Assembly (NCBI GenBank): GCA_902762305.1
Contig: CACWNW010000013.1
Span: forward strand, 36,444-100,443
Length of the DNA: 64,000 bases
Origin: Fibrobacter succinogenes
GTDB lineage: Bacteria > Fibrobacterota > Fibrobacteria > Fibrobacterales > Fibrobacteraceae
Reading direction: 5' to 3'
Made by a program: the position numbers and the translations under genes. The notes beneath the pieces are model-generated. The model was given only the letters and a program-made list of their open reading frames with translations, ran no database searches and was not told the DNA's origin. Positions 9,442 through 19,063 of this stretch are shown here, in pieces (position 1 is the stretch's first letter; every line of letters starts with the position of its first letter).

Positions 9442-9478
9442 AAAAAAAGGTCTCAAGATATTTCTTGAGGCCTTTTTT
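9442..9478 (+). terminator. Terminator of ilvB-ilvN
   Basis: GGTCTCAAGA and TCTTGAGGCC pair (one G-T) around a short loop, flanked by A7 on the left and T6 on the right. Confidence 0.9.
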
Positions 9479-9509
9479 CGTTCACGGGCGACCGTTCGCA
9501 AAACAAGAT

Positions 9510-9548
9510 TAAAGCCCCGGAACCCTTTGGGTTTCCGGGGCTTTCTTT
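9510..9548. terminator. Bidirectional terminator between ilvN and the S8-like genes
   Basis: AAAGCCCCGGAAaCCC and GGGtTTCCGGGGCTTT form a strong GC stem with flanking A and T tracts, usable from both sides; it lies 20 nt after the stop of the first S8-like gene on the minus strand. Confidence 0.85.
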
Positions 9549-9567
9549 TATCAAGTCGTCAAGGCGA

Positions 9568-11475
9568 TCAGTTCACCGAAGCCAAGTCGAAGCCCAGGAC
9601 AACCTGCTTATAATTCTCCGACCACATGTAATCATAATTGAATACAACGCGAATCGTAAAGTACTGCGCACTAGACGTAAACGACGTCTTACTGTATGGG
9701 GTTCCGATAGACGTCGCAAGCGCTTTGTAGTTATCGACATTGATTGCATCCACATTGGGAGAATTATTTTCATATACATACAAATTAAAATCCTGCGTGA
9801 TAATCCCGAATTGCGCAATATCATCACCGCTAATCAACCAGGCAAGGGCCGCAGAAAAATTGTACTTGTTGTCAGGGCGCTTGATGCTAAAGCGTACTTC
9901 TCCCAAGTAGTCGTTATCGTGCGTATACATCCAGTCCCAATCGCCTATCCAATAGCGCGATTCATGGAACGGGCCATTGCTATTCGTGTTATTGTGGAAA
10001 CGGTTAAACACGACGCTCTTGTATGTCGGCACCTTATTCGTCACCGGGGTGTGATTATGCGGGTACGGAGTAGCGATATTGTTTTCACCAGCATTAAGCA
10101 TCACCGCCTTGACAACTTCGGGATGCCAGCGGTAGAAAGGATTCGCCTTCAAGAGTCCTGCAACCATGCCCGCCGTATAGGTCGCCGCCGATTCCGTCTC
10201 TCTATAATAGGGTTCATAGACATAGGGCACATGCATGAACCAGGTAGAATACGTCCTCTTCCTATCATTATCCATATAGAAATTGGTGTAATTGTAAATT
10301 TCAGGTTTTTCGGCACCTTCTACGGCATAGTAGTTTTCAGAACCGAGGCAATTTCCCATTCCTTTGTTACAATATTTGGTAATATACGACGTGTTGTTGG
10401 TAATCTTCTTGTTCCCAGCATCCACAGCTCCCACCGTAATGGCATTGACCGCATGCGCCTGCGCATTAAGCGGAGCATTGGTCGACGAATGCCAGTTATC
10501 GCCAGCAGCCACGATTTCTACAGTACGGTTCTCGTAGATGTAATTATCCAAGTCCCTCGCCTCGGCCCCATAATACTTCGCCGCATCACTGGAGAGATCG
10601 GGACTGTTTGGACGATTATGGACGCCCAAATACACCTGCGGACTTCTGGAAGCCGGATTTTGTGGCAAGGTATTAGTGACAAGAATCGGGGTATTATTCG
10701 AAGTACTCGTCGTAGTCGTCGCCTGAAGTATGCTATAAGTCCTTGACGAACGCACTTCTGTTTCTTGATTCGCGAAGATATGGTCACTTTCGTTTTTGAG
10801 ATAGCGAACAACTTTAGACGGGTTCAGACGAACAGGGAATGCGTCAACGTCCATATAGATACCGACATCTCCACATTCCTGGCACTGGTTATAATTATAA
10901 CTATAAAGCCACCACTCAATGTCGCCTTTCTTAGCAAGATTGTATTCCAATCCCGGGAAGGAGGTGGAATTCTGGAAATTGCCAAAATATTGTTCATCAA
11001 GGTCGTAACCATACGCAATCATAGCAGGATTATCATTATTCATGCCACTCGGCGTATAATTCCGCACGATATTTGTTGGAATAAAAACGTTGTTGGAAAC
11101 CGGCAAATACGCACTACTAGAACCTTCAAGCTGTTTATAGTAGCCATAGTTGGCGTTTCCATTTGAATAATACCTTTTTAAATAAAACGGATATGGGGTT
11201 GTTCCGTTACCATATTGGAGTCCACTTGTATTGAACGCCCCCTCGATAGCTGCGGGCCCATTCAACCTCGTCGGGCTTTTTTTCATCAACGCCTTTTTCC
11301 CTTGCGGAGAAGCAAGTTCCTGTCGATCATTCTTTTTCACCTTATGATAGTCGACATTCTTGTAGACCATCGGTGAATTCATCTTGCTGCCGTTTCGACC
11401 AAGAAGGTCATAATTTGTCGCGGCAAAGGCTGCTGCGCATCCAAGCGCCACGTACAAAGTTATTTTCTTTTTCAT
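9568..11475 (-). CDS. Secreted S8-like (subtilisin-fold) protein, paralogue 1
   Basis: A 635-aa exported protein with signal peptide MKKKITLYVALGCAAAFA and a conserved mature start TNYDLLGRNGSKMNSPMVY shared with its two neighbours. The second half has the backbone of a peptidase S8 domain: IVAAGDNW (about 325) at the oxyanion-Asn region, NAITVGAVDA, KPEIYNY, and TESAATYTAGMVAGLLKANP (from about 427) in the place of GTSMAAPHVAG. The serine nucleophile position is Glu, and no HGTHVAG-type histidine motif is visible, so protease activity is doubtful. It may be a structural or carbohydrate-associated surface protein. Family assignment rests on motif alignment by eye. Confidence 0.75.
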   Translation of the reverse strand: MKKKITLYVALGCAAAFAATNYDLLGRNGSKMNSPMVYKNVDYHKVKKNDRQELASPQGKKALMKKSPTRLNGPAAIEGAFNTSGLQYGNGTTPYPFYLKRYYSNGNANYGYYKQLEGSSSAYLPVSNNVFIPTNIVRNYTPSGMNNDNPAMIAYGYDLDEQYFGNFQNSTSFPGLEYNLAKKGDIEWWLYSYNYNQCQECGDVGIYMDVDAFPVRLNPSKVVRYLKNESDHIFANQETEVRSSRTYSILQATTTTSTSNNTPILVTNTLPQNPASRSPQVYLGVHNRPNSPDLSSDAAKYYGAEARDLDNYIYENRTVEIVAAGDNWHSSTNAPLNAQAHAVNAITVGAVDAGNKKITNNTSYITKYCNKGMGNCLGSENYYAVEGAEKPEIYNYTNFYMDNDRKRTYSTWFMHVPYVYEPYYRETESAATYTAGMVAGLLKANPFYRWHPEVVKAVMLNAGENNIATPYPHNHTPVTNKVPTYKSVVFNRFHNNTNSNGPFHESRYWIGDWDWMYTHDNDYLGEVRFSIKRPDNKYNFSAALAWLISGDDIAQFGIITQDFNLYVYENNSPNVDAINVDNYKALATSIGTPYSKTSFTSSAQYFTIRVVFNYDYMWSENYKQVVLGFDLASVN

Positions 11476-11589
11476 TTTTTGCTCCTTATATTATACAAGT
11501 AAAGTTTTTTTAATTAAAAAAAATTCCCCCACTTAAGGGCATTCATCACAAGGATGAATACATGGCACAAGCAGGAGAATTTCAAAAAA

Positions 11590-13473
11590 TTAGTTGGCGC
11601 CAGTCAGGTCGAAACCGAGAACAGCCTGCATCGGGTTTTCGGTACGCTCATCTTCACTCATGAGAACGATGCGGAAAGTAAGGTACTGGGCGTTCGATGA
11701 AAAGGTCACCTTTTCAAAAGCGTTCTTGTCGCTGTTAGAGACAGCCCTGTAGTTATTGATATCGATATTATCCACATCGCTTGAATTATTATCGTAGACG
11801 TACAAGTCGAAATTCTGCGGAATCATTCCATGGGTAGCTATATCATCACCGCTGCTCAACCATGCGATGGCGGCAGAGAAATTGTGTTTTCCCGAAGGAC
11901 GCTTGACACTAAATCTGAGTTCAGATTTTATTGCGACAATATGCGTGCTCATCCTCGGCCAATTGCCAATCCAATAACGCGAATCATGCGAATAGTTTTC
12001 GTGATGGAAGCGGTTGAAGACCGTGCTCTTATAAGAGGGAATTTTCGTCGTCACCGGTGTGAGATCAGATAAATAATACGGATTATTTATATTGATTTCG
12101 CCAACATTGAGCAACAACGCCTTGACCACTTCAGGGTGCCAACGGTAGAACGGATTAGCCCTCAAAAGTCCCGCCACCATGCTTGCCGTATAAGTCGCCG
12201 CCGCTTCAGTTCCATCATAATTGGGGGACGGATTATAGGTATGGTCATAATACCAGTGGCTATACGTTCTCTTCATATCGCCCGGCATCTTGAATTCGGA
12301 ATAATTGAAAATTTCCGGCTTACTGGATCCTTCTACCGTATACTGACCATTGGAACAATGACCTATACCCATGACACAATATTTCGATTTGTTCGAGGTA
12401 TAGCTTGCGATTTGCCCACTGGCGGCATCAACAGCCCCGACCGTAATGGCATTGGCCGCATGTGCCTGCGGATTGAGCTGGCCGAGGTTGTTCCGAATCC
12501 TGCGATTACCGGCTGCCACCACATCTACTGTTCTATTATCATAGATATAGTTGTCAAGATCCCGAGCCTCGGCAGTATAGTAGGTCGCGATCTCTTGATT
12601 TACACCGGATTCATCTTTTCGGTTATGGAGACCAACATATACCTGCGGATTCTTAAATCTCGGGCCCTGGGGCAGAAGATCCGCAATATAGATTGCCGTA
12701 TTCTTGGTTGTTTCCTTTAATATGCTATAAGCCTTTGATGCAGCCACTTCCCTTTCCGGAGAGGGAGCATAGGAAGGATTATTTTCATACAGGGCATACT
12801 GCAACTGCTTTGAAGGGTCCAGTCGGACTGGTTTCGCGCCTATATCAATATAGAGGCCGACATCACCACATTCCTGGCACTGGCTATAACCGGCATCGAA
12901 CCACCAGCCAATATCCCCCCTCTTTAATCCAACAGAATGAGGCAGATTATTATACTCTACATCCCAATAAGAAGTGGGAGCGAATGCGCTGCCATCATAT
13001 TGTTCCGAAACGTCATAACGTTGTACGTAAGAAACTGGAGTTGATCCCGAAAAAAGATTACTCGGCGTTTGATTTTTTACCACATTGGTGGGGATAAAGA
13101 CGCTATTGGACGTACTCAAATACGAATTGACCGACTCCGCCATGGACACGATGGGAGCTTCGTCGGGATAATATTCCTTCAATGAAAAATAATATGGCGA
13201 GCCATTCTTGGCATAAGCCACCCCTTCCGTATTGAATTCACCCGATAAGGCAATGGGCCCATTCAAACCCGTCGGTCTTTTCATCAAGGCCTTTTTCCCT
13301 TGCGGAGAGGCAAACTCCTGCTGCTCATTCTTTTTCACCTTCTGATAGTCAACATTCCTGTAAACCATCGGTGAATTCATCTTGCTACCATTACGGCCAA
13401 GAAGGTCATAATTTGTCGCGGCAAAGGCTGTTGCGCACCCAAGCGCCACGTACAAGGCTATTTTTTCATTCAT
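11590..13473 (-). CDS. Secreted S8-like (subtilisin-fold) protein, paralogue 2
   Basis: A 627-aa paralogue of the gene at 9568, starting MNEKIALYVALGCATAFA. It keeps the oxyanion AAGN (near 321), NAITVGAVDA, KPEIFNY and GTEAAATYTASMVAGLLRAN (from about 423), again with Glu where S8 proteases have Ser. QCQECGDVGLYIDIGA may be the strand that normally bears the catalytic Asp. It has its own AGGAGT ribosome site and about 115 bp of spacer before paralogue 1, so it may be transcribed separately. Confidence 0.75.
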   Translation of the reverse strand: MNEKIALYVALGCATAFAATNYDLLGRNGSKMNSPMVYRNVDYQKVKKNEQQEFASPQGKKALMKRPTGLNGPIALSGEFNTEGVAYAKNGSPYYFSLKEYYPDEAPIVSMAESVNSYLSTSNSVFIPTNVVKNQTPSNLFSGSTPVSYVQRYDVSEQYDGSAFAPTSYWDVEYNNLPHSVGLKRGDIGWWFDAGYSQCQECGDVGLYIDIGAKPVRLDPSKQLQYALYENNPSYAPSPEREVAASKAYSILKETTKNTAIYIADLLPQGPRFKNPQVYVGLHNRKDESGVNQEIATYYTAEARDLDNYIYDNRTVDVVAAGNRRIRNNLGQLNPQAHAANAITVGAVDAASGQIASYTSNKSKYCVMGIGHCSNGQYTVEGSSKPEIFNYSEFKMPGDMKRTYSHWYYDHTYNPSPNYDGTEAAATYTASMVAGLLRANPFYRWHPEVVKALLLNVGEININNPYYLSDLTPVTTKIPSYKSTVFNRFHHENYSHDSRYWIGNWPRMSTHIVAIKSELRFSVKRPSGKHNFSAAIAWLSSGDDIATHGMIPQNFDLYVYDNNSSDVDNIDINNYRAVSNSDKNAFEKVTFSSNAQYLTFRIVLMSEDERTENPMQAVLGFDLTGAN

Positions 13474-13515
13474 CCTTTTACTCCTGTTATTTATGAATAA
13501 AACTTGTTTTCATAA

Positions 13516-15332
13516 TCAGTTTGTCGAAGCCACATCAAAGCCCAGAACAACCTGCCTGAAATTTTCAGAACGGGAATCTTCGCTCGTGAGGACAATGCGG
13601 AACGTAAGGTATTGCGCGTCAGTCGGCGGAAGCGACACCCTCTCAAAAGAGTTGTTCGGGCTCTTCGAAGACGCAATAAGATGTTCGTCATCAATACCAT
13701 CCACATTATCGGAGTTATTTTCGTATACGAACAGGTCAAAATTCTGCGGAATCTTCCCATAATTGGCGATATCGTTACCGCTTGTCAACCAGGCAATAGC
13801 CGCAGAGAAATTACGCTTGCCGTCAGGGCGTTTGACATTAAAGCGAATCTCACGCACGCCGTTCTTTACATGCGTAAAGAAACGCGCCCATTTGCCAACC
13901 CAATAGCGGGATTCATGGAAGCGATTGCTGTTGAAACGATTAAAGACTACACTATTGTAAACCGGAATCTTTGTCGTCGCCACATTACTTTCCCCATGCG
14001 GATACGGAGTCGCAATGTTATTCACGCCAGCATTAAGCAGCACCGCCTTCACGACTTCAGGATGCCAACGGTAGAACGGGTTAGCCCTCAGGAGTGCAGC
14101 CACCTGAGCCGCCGTATAAGTCGCCGCAGCCTCGGTTCCATCGTAATTGGGAGATGCATTATACGTCTGCCCACCGCGAGTGTACGTCCTCTTCCTGTCT
14201 CCAGTCCTAGAGAACTCGGAATAGTTGTAGATTTCGGGCTTGAGGGAACCTGCTGTAGGATTAACCTCATTCTGGCAATGACCAATACCTGCTTCGCAAT
14301 ATCTGGACTTATTCGACGTGTAATCAGCAATTCTACCTGTATAGGAATCAATCGCCCCCACAGTAATGGCGTTGGCCGCATGCGCCTGCGCATTGAGTTG
14401 AGCGTCGTTGTTCCTAATCCAGTAATTACCGGCGGCAACGATATCTACGGTACGGTTTTCGTAGATGTAGTTGTCCAGCGCCCTAGCCTCTTCGCCATAG
14501 TACGTGGCGGCCTCGTGAAGCACATTGGGGTCGTTTTTCCGGTTATGGAGGCCGATATACACCTGCGGGCTCTTGGATTCCGGATTTTCAGGCAGGCCAT
14601 TGGAAACAAAGAACGTCGTATTCTTGGTCGTCTCGCTCAACAGGCTATACGCCTTCGACGCAATCACTTCCCTTTCAGGATCAGGGTTCATTGCTTCACC
14701 CTGGTTGTACGCAATATACGAAGTCGTCTTGTTCGGCTCCAACCTGACCGGGAACGCACCTATATCCATATACATGCCGACATCGGCGCATTCCTGACAC
14801 TGGCCGTAGCCATTATCGAACCACCACCCTATACTTCCTCTATTGGCCATAATGTTACCGAATTCCACCGTCCAAAACGTGGTAGGGGCATACGACGAAG
14901 CATCATATGGCTCCGAAAGGGTATAGTTCGTGAACGTGGCCTGGCCAGAAGTCTGTATGCCGCTGGGCGTATAATTCTGGACAAGGTTTGTAGGGATAAA
15001 GTAAAAATTAGGATGCTCCAAATATTCAGCCAAATCGGAGTAATAACCTAGAACGGAAGGAGCGAACCATTGTACGATAAACCACTTGTACTGAAGATAC
15101 CTTCCAAGCCATCAATCCAATACAATCTAGACGAAAGCTTTTTCAGGGCTTTATTCCCCCGCTGCACGCCAACATCCTGCTGGTTATCCTTTTTCATTTT
15201 GGAATAGTCCACATTCCTGTAGACCATCGGGGAATTCATCTTGCTTCCGTTACGGCCAAGAAGGTCGTAATTTGTCGCGGCAAAAGCTGTTGCGCATCCA
15301 ATCGCTACGCACAAGGCTAATTTTTCATTCAT
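13516..15332 (-). pseudogene. Secreted S8-like protein, paralogue 3, frameshifted
   Basis: The first 94 codons from the ATG at 15332 (MNEKLALCVAIGCATAFA...) match the N-terminus of the neighbouring paralogues and then end at a TAG at 15048. The rest, in another frame, stays open for over 500 codons to a stop at 13516 and matches the paralogues to the end (AAGN, GTEAAATYTAAQVAALLRAN). The frames must join between about 15055 and 15090, and around 20 residues present in the paralogues are missing there, so a deletion not divisible by three is likely. A TTG at 15033 could start a signal-less product. The long intact 3' frame suggests a recent event or a sequencing error. Confidence 0.75.
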
Positions 15333-15605
15333 CCTTTTACTCCTATTTTTATGGACAAAATATGTTTTCCATAATTTATATCTCGGACAAATTAGCCTTT
15401 GTTACATAAATACGTTATTTATATTATCCTTATTTTTTATGACACATATTGACAATATACAACATTGCATTACAAACGACATATTTTGTCAAATAGGAAT
15501 ATTTCTATAAGACACAATCTGTCATTTATATGCAGCATGCTTTTTCATGACAAAAAGCTTTCTTTTTTGTAAAGAAAGCAAAACAAAAATCTCTATATTA
15601 TACAC
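15333..15605. promoter_or_regulatory. AT-rich upstream region with repeated TGACA/TGTCA motifs
   Basis: The gap of about 310 bp upstream of paralogue 3 has no plausible gene. It contains at least eight GACA or TGTC motifs and a perfect 12-bp inverted pair, GACAAAATATGT at 15354-15365 and ACATATTTTGTC at 15479-15490. It should hold the promoter of the S8-like genes; the repeated motif could be an operator. Confidence 0.4.
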
Positions 15606-15624
15606 CCCGATTTTATCGGGGAAA
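15606..15624. other. Perfect CCCCGA/TCGGGG hairpin
   Basis: CCCCGA-tttta-TCGGGG lies 20 nt after the stop of the 137-aa gene on the minus strand. No good T tract follows on that strand, so it is at best a weak terminator. A similar CCCCGA-caaaa-TCGGAGG motif lies near 932-949. Confidence 0.45.
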
Positions 15625-15644
15625 AATATGCTGAATGAAGAGTT

Positions 15645-16058
15645 CTAAAACCCGAGAACGGCTTCGGAAATTTCGTTCGCTTCGTCGGAGTAGTCATCGG
15701 CAAAATCAGCGGTAAATTCGCCCCAGGCTTCGCTCTCGCCGCACCCTACCCCAACATCCATCGAAGACCACTTGAACACTCCATAGACGCGTTCAAAACG
15801 CTCCATGAGTTCTTCCATGAATTCATCGGGAAAATCTTCTTCGGTGTAGATACTGCCATCCATGGCAAGCAGCTCCGTCTCGGGGAGTTCCTCGAAACGG
15901 CATTCATATTCGTCGGTCATCACGTCGGTGACGCTATACCACTCACCGGAATCGGAATCGGGCAGTTCCGCATCCGGGAACTTGCATACAAATTCATCCC
16001 ACAGGGAAGCGAGATCATCGTATTCCCCGATAAAACGCATCAGCATCCGGTAAGCCAT
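15645..16058 (-). CDS. Very acidic hypothetical protein, last gene of the ZorAB-like operon
   Basis: A 137-aa protein starting MAYRMLMRFIGEYDDLASL and rich in Asp and Glu, without signal peptide or membrane segment. A longer frame from 16106 would overlap the end of the upstream gene; the ATG at 16058 leaves a 25-bp gap and is preferred. No domain recognised. Its position at the end of the operon suggests a cytoplasmic accessory role. Confidence 0.6.
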   Translation of the reverse strand: MAYRMLMRFIGEYDDLASLWDEFVCKFPDAELPDSDSGEWYSVTDVMTDEYECRFEELPETELLAMDGSIYTEEDFPDEFMEELMERFERVYGVFKWSSMDVGVGCGESEAWGEFTADFADDYSDEANEISEAVLGF

Positions 16059-16083
16059 ACGTACCCCAATTCTACTTCGGTTA

Positions 16084-16740
16084 TCACTTCTTGTCTTGCG
16101 GGACAAGGCGCTCGACTATTCGGAACAAGTCGTTATAAATATCCAGGAAGTCTTCAATCCAAATCGGGTCGCGCTCGCCAATCACCTGGAAGGTCTCTTC
16201 GAGAGTATGGCGCGAATTGTACGGGCCCACCAGCGTCCCCGCCGGCTGCACAAACGAACCCTGGCGGTAATCCGTCGAGGCGATGCGCGCCCTGTAAGAA
16301 CGACGGAGTCGCGCAATCAGGGCGCTGCGAAGCGAAAGGAGTTCTTCGTGCGCTTCCAGGAACTTGGACTCGTCCAGCCATTTTTCCACCTCGTCAATGC
16401 GGCGCGTAATGGCTTCGCGTTCCGTCGAGGGGACAAGCATTTTCTTCTTCAAAAGAGTCGCGCGCACCTGCTCAACGATATTCCTGAGCATGTCGGCATT
16501 CCAGAACACCATCGGAGTTGTCTCAGAGACTGTTCCGGCCGATGCTGGCGGCTCATGCGTCGCAATCCAGCGGGAAAGCTTGTCGAGAACCATGTTCGCC
16601 TCGGGCTCGCGGTCAATCGCGATATAGTCCTCCGCACGCTCCAGGAGCGTCTCGGCATAGACCATGCGCCAGTGCGGGAGCGTTCCCGACTTGCGTATGG
16701 AATCTATCGAATGGTGAACTGATTCTATGCGTTCAAGCAT
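16084..16740 (-). CDS. Hypothetical helical protein downstream of the ZorB-like gene
   Basis: A 218-aa soluble, strongly helical protein (MLERIESVHHSIDSIRKSG...) with no recognised motif. Its ATG overlaps the stop of the MotB-like gene (TGATG), which points to translational coupling and shared function. Similar-sized unknown helical proteins are common partners of stator-type motors, but no specific role can be read from the sequence. Confidence 0.7.
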   Translation of the reverse strand: MLERIESVHHSIDSIRKSGTLPHWRMVYAETLLERAEDYIAIDREPEANMVLDKLSRWIATHEPPASAGTVSETTPMVFWNADMLRNIVEQVRATLLKKKMLVPSTEREAITRRIDEVEKWLDESKFLEAHEELLSLRSALIARLRRSYRARIASTDYRQGSFVQPAGTLVGPYNSRHTLEETFQVIGERDPIWIEDFLDIYNDLFRIVERLVPQDKK

Positions 16741-17378
16741 CAGCGGGCACTCCCCAGGCGAAGCGGTGTCACACCGATTTCCACGCGACGGTTGAGACGA
16801 CGGTGCTCTTCGGTGTCGTTGGGGTACTTGGGCCTAAATTCGCCGAAACCCGCAGCAAAGATACGGTCGGAAGGGAACCCCTGGTTAATGAGGGTCTTCA
16901 CCACGTTCACGGCGCGTTCGGTAGAAAGATTCCAGTTCGTATAGTTCGTAGACGAGCTGAAGGGAATGTCGTCGGTAAAGCCGCTCACCATCACGACATC
17001 GCCCGTATCGAGCGCATCAAGCAAGCCCTTGCTGATGCCCTTGATGACGCCCACGCCTTCCTTGGTAAGGTTTGCACCGTTGGTCGGGAAAAGGAACGAA
17101 GCCTGAATCTGGATCTTGCCGTCTTCGAGCGCGATGAGGCCCGCCTCGATGGAAGTCTGCAGGCTCTTCGCCAAAAGGGCATTGCGCTCCGTGGCAATCT
17201 TGCGCATTTCTTCCTGGCAGTTCAACACCTCTTCCTCGGTACGGGTAAGGTCTTCCGCCTTCTGCTCCTTCAAGGTCGCCATGGCGACGAACGCCAATAT
17301 GAACAGCGAAACGAGGGCAATACCTAGGTCGGTATAGGCCATCCACGGATTGCTGCCTTCTTCGCGACGTAAACGCAT
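16740..17378 (-). CDS. MotB/ZorB-like stator protein with OmpA domain
   Basis: A 212-aa protein with a short cytoplasmic N-terminus, one membrane helix (about residues 14-35) bearing the conserved ion-carrying Asp at D17 in WMAYTDLGIALVSLF, a coiled segment, and a C-terminal OmpA-type peptidoglycan-binding domain (GFTDDIPF, NWNLSTERA, NRRVEIGV). This is the layout of MotB and of ZorB of Zorya defence. It sits 3 bp after the MotA/ZorA-like gene, so the two should form a proton- or sodium-driven motor anchored to the wall. Confidence 0.85.
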   Translation of the reverse strand: MRLRREEGSNPWMAYTDLGIALVSLFILAFVAMATLKEQKAEDLTRTEEEVLNCQEEMRKIATERNALLAKSLQTSIEAGLIALEDGKIQIQASFLFPTNGANLTKEGVGVIKGISKGLLDALDTGDVVMVSGFTDDIPFSSSTNYTNWNLSTERAVNVVKTLINQGFPSDRIFAAGFGEFRPKYPNDTEEHRRLNRRVEIGVTPLRLGSAR

Positions 17379-17381
17379 AGG

Positions 17382-19055
17382 CTAGCCCTCTGCCTTGGGA
17401 TTGGAAATCTGGGCGGCGCGCTGCGTCTGTTCCAGCACTTCGAGGAGGATTTCCTGAGTCTTGACCGCATTCTCGAGGAGCACTTCGCTTGCGCGCTCGT
17501 GGAACGCTTCCAGGGACTGGTTGAGGCGTTCGACAAAGTTTTCCTCGTCGTCGTGTTCCGAAGTATCGCCGCTGAGTTTCTCGAGGATTGTCTCGAGGGC
17601 GCTGCGCAGCATTTCGAGGTTCGCGCTGAGTTCGCTCTGGTTCACGCGCATGAGTTCCGCCGTCTGCACGATGTTTCCGCCGAGGGCGTCGGTAGCTTCC
17701 TTCTCCTTCACGACGCGGTTGTCGATGCTTTCGGTAAGCGCCTTCTGAGCCTCGAGCAGCACGGCCGACGTATCGGAAAGCTTCTGGAAGGCAGAAAGGA
17801 TATCGGTAGAAAGCGTCCCCAGCTTTTCGGCCACGGACTGCGAAAGTTCCGCAGAACCCGCCTGCGCCTTCTCAGCCACCTGGAGAGCCACGTTCTTGAG
17901 AGTCTCGAGGCCTTCCTTCTGGGATTCCATGTTCGCGCTCGTCTCGGAGGCGAGCTTGTCCATAAAGCTCTTCCACTGTTCGTCGGACTGCCTGACCTGA
18001 TCGGAGACTGCGACGGCAACATTCTTCGTCGCGGATTCCATCGCCTTCTCGGTCGCAGAGGCGACACCCGAAAGGCCTTCCTTCACGCCAGAAGAGATGC
18101 CCTCCAGGCCAGAATTCAGGCCCGCAGAGATTGCGTTCAGGCGTTCGTCCAGCTTGCCCGGAATAGATTCCACGGAACCGGCGAGCGACGCAATTTCATT
18201 TTTCATCGGATTGAACGCATCCGAAATGCTGCCGCCGATGGAATCACCCAGCCTGTCGACGGAGCCGTTCATGTTCTCGAGAGTGCCGGAAAGCTTCTCG
18301 CCCACTTCGGAGACAATATCGTTGAGCGAAGCCTGCACAGATTCGGTGACCTTGCGGAGATTTTCTTCGACGGAATCGAACAGGCGGCCGAGTTCATCCC
18401 TGCTCTTCTCATTTTCGCCAGCAGATTCGCCCTGCATGTTCAGCGTGAGGGCATCGAGGCGCACGACAAAGGCGTCACGGCGACCGAGGAAGATTCCGCG
18501 CGATGCATTGAGCATGAGGGCAGCAAACAGGCCGCAAAGGCTCGTGCCGAAGATTCCCTTCATGTTGCCGAAAAGCACCTGGATGGTATCGAGCGTACCC
18601 TGCGTGGTCGAATTGTCGATTGCGACACCCGCCGTAGCGACAGAATACATAAGACCAAAGAAGGTACCCATAAGGCCGAGGAGAATCACCGTTCCACCCG
18701 AGCTGCGGGGAACAGCCACAGTAGAACCGTTGGAAAGGACTTCGAACGCTATCGGGGAATCAAGCCGAATGCCCTTCGAAAGCATATCGTGCGCCTGCTT
18801 CAAGCGCTTCGCCACGATTCCGTCGCCGGAGACAGAGAACGTTCGGCTGTTCTCGCACGATTCGATAAGGCTTTCCTCTTCGGCGATGCGCCTGAGACTC
18901 GCGAGGAGCTTGAACTGTTCAACAATGAACACGGCGAAAATCGCCGCCATGATGATCCAGCCGAAGAGCGGAGCCCCGAAGTAGAAGGCGCCCGCAACCA
19001 GGACGAGCAATCCAACAACGGAGAGAACCAGAATCGAGTTAAATGCGTTCTTCAT
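17382..19055 (-). CDS. MotA/ZorA-like motor protein with long coiled-coil tail
   Basis: A 557-aa inner-membrane protein. Two N-terminal membrane helices (about 5-48) are followed by a cytoplasmic stretch and two more helices (about 121-145 and 167-187) carrying the MotA/ExbB signatures LLGLMGTFFGLM and GNMKGIFGTSLCGL. From about residue 210 to the end it is one long helical/coiled-coil tail rich in Ala, Ser, Glu and Lys. The shape matches ZorA, whose tail reaches into the cytoplasm, more than MotA or ExbB, though it is shorter than E. coli ZorA. The MotB-like partner follows directly. No Zorya effector gene (ZorC, ZorD or ZorE) is nearby. Confidence 0.85.
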   Translation of the reverse strand: MKNAFNSILVLSVVGLLVLVAGAFYFGAPLFGWIIMAAIFAVFIVEQFKLLASLRRIAEEESLIESCENSRTFSVSGDGIVAKRLKQAHDMLSKGIRLDSPIAFEVLSNGSTVAVPRSSGGTVILLGLMGTFFGLMYSVATAGVAIDNSTTQGTLDTIQVLFGNMKGIFGTSLCGLFAALMLNASRGIFLGRRDAFVVRLDALTLNMQGESAGENEKSRDELGRLFDSVEENLRKVTESVQASLNDIVSEVGEKLSGTLENMNGSVDRLGDSIGGSISDAFNPMKNEIASLAGSVESIPGKLDERLNAISAGLNSGLEGISSGVKEGLSGVASATEKAMESATKNVAVAVSDQVRQSDEQWKSFMDKLASETSANMESQKEGLETLKNVALQVAEKAQAGSAELSQSVAEKLGTLSTDILSAFQKLSDTSAVLLEAQKALTESIDNRVVKEKEATDALGGNIVQTAELMRVNQSELSANLEMLRSALETILEKLSGDTSEHDDEENFVERLNQSLEAFHERASEVLLENAVKTQEILLEVLEQTQRAAQISNPKAEG

Positions 19056-19063
19056 TTTTATCC

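Noticed and set aside
9568..15332. Active subtilisin protease cluster
   Set aside because: The Ser nucleophile position is Glu in all three copies and the catalytic His motif is not seen.
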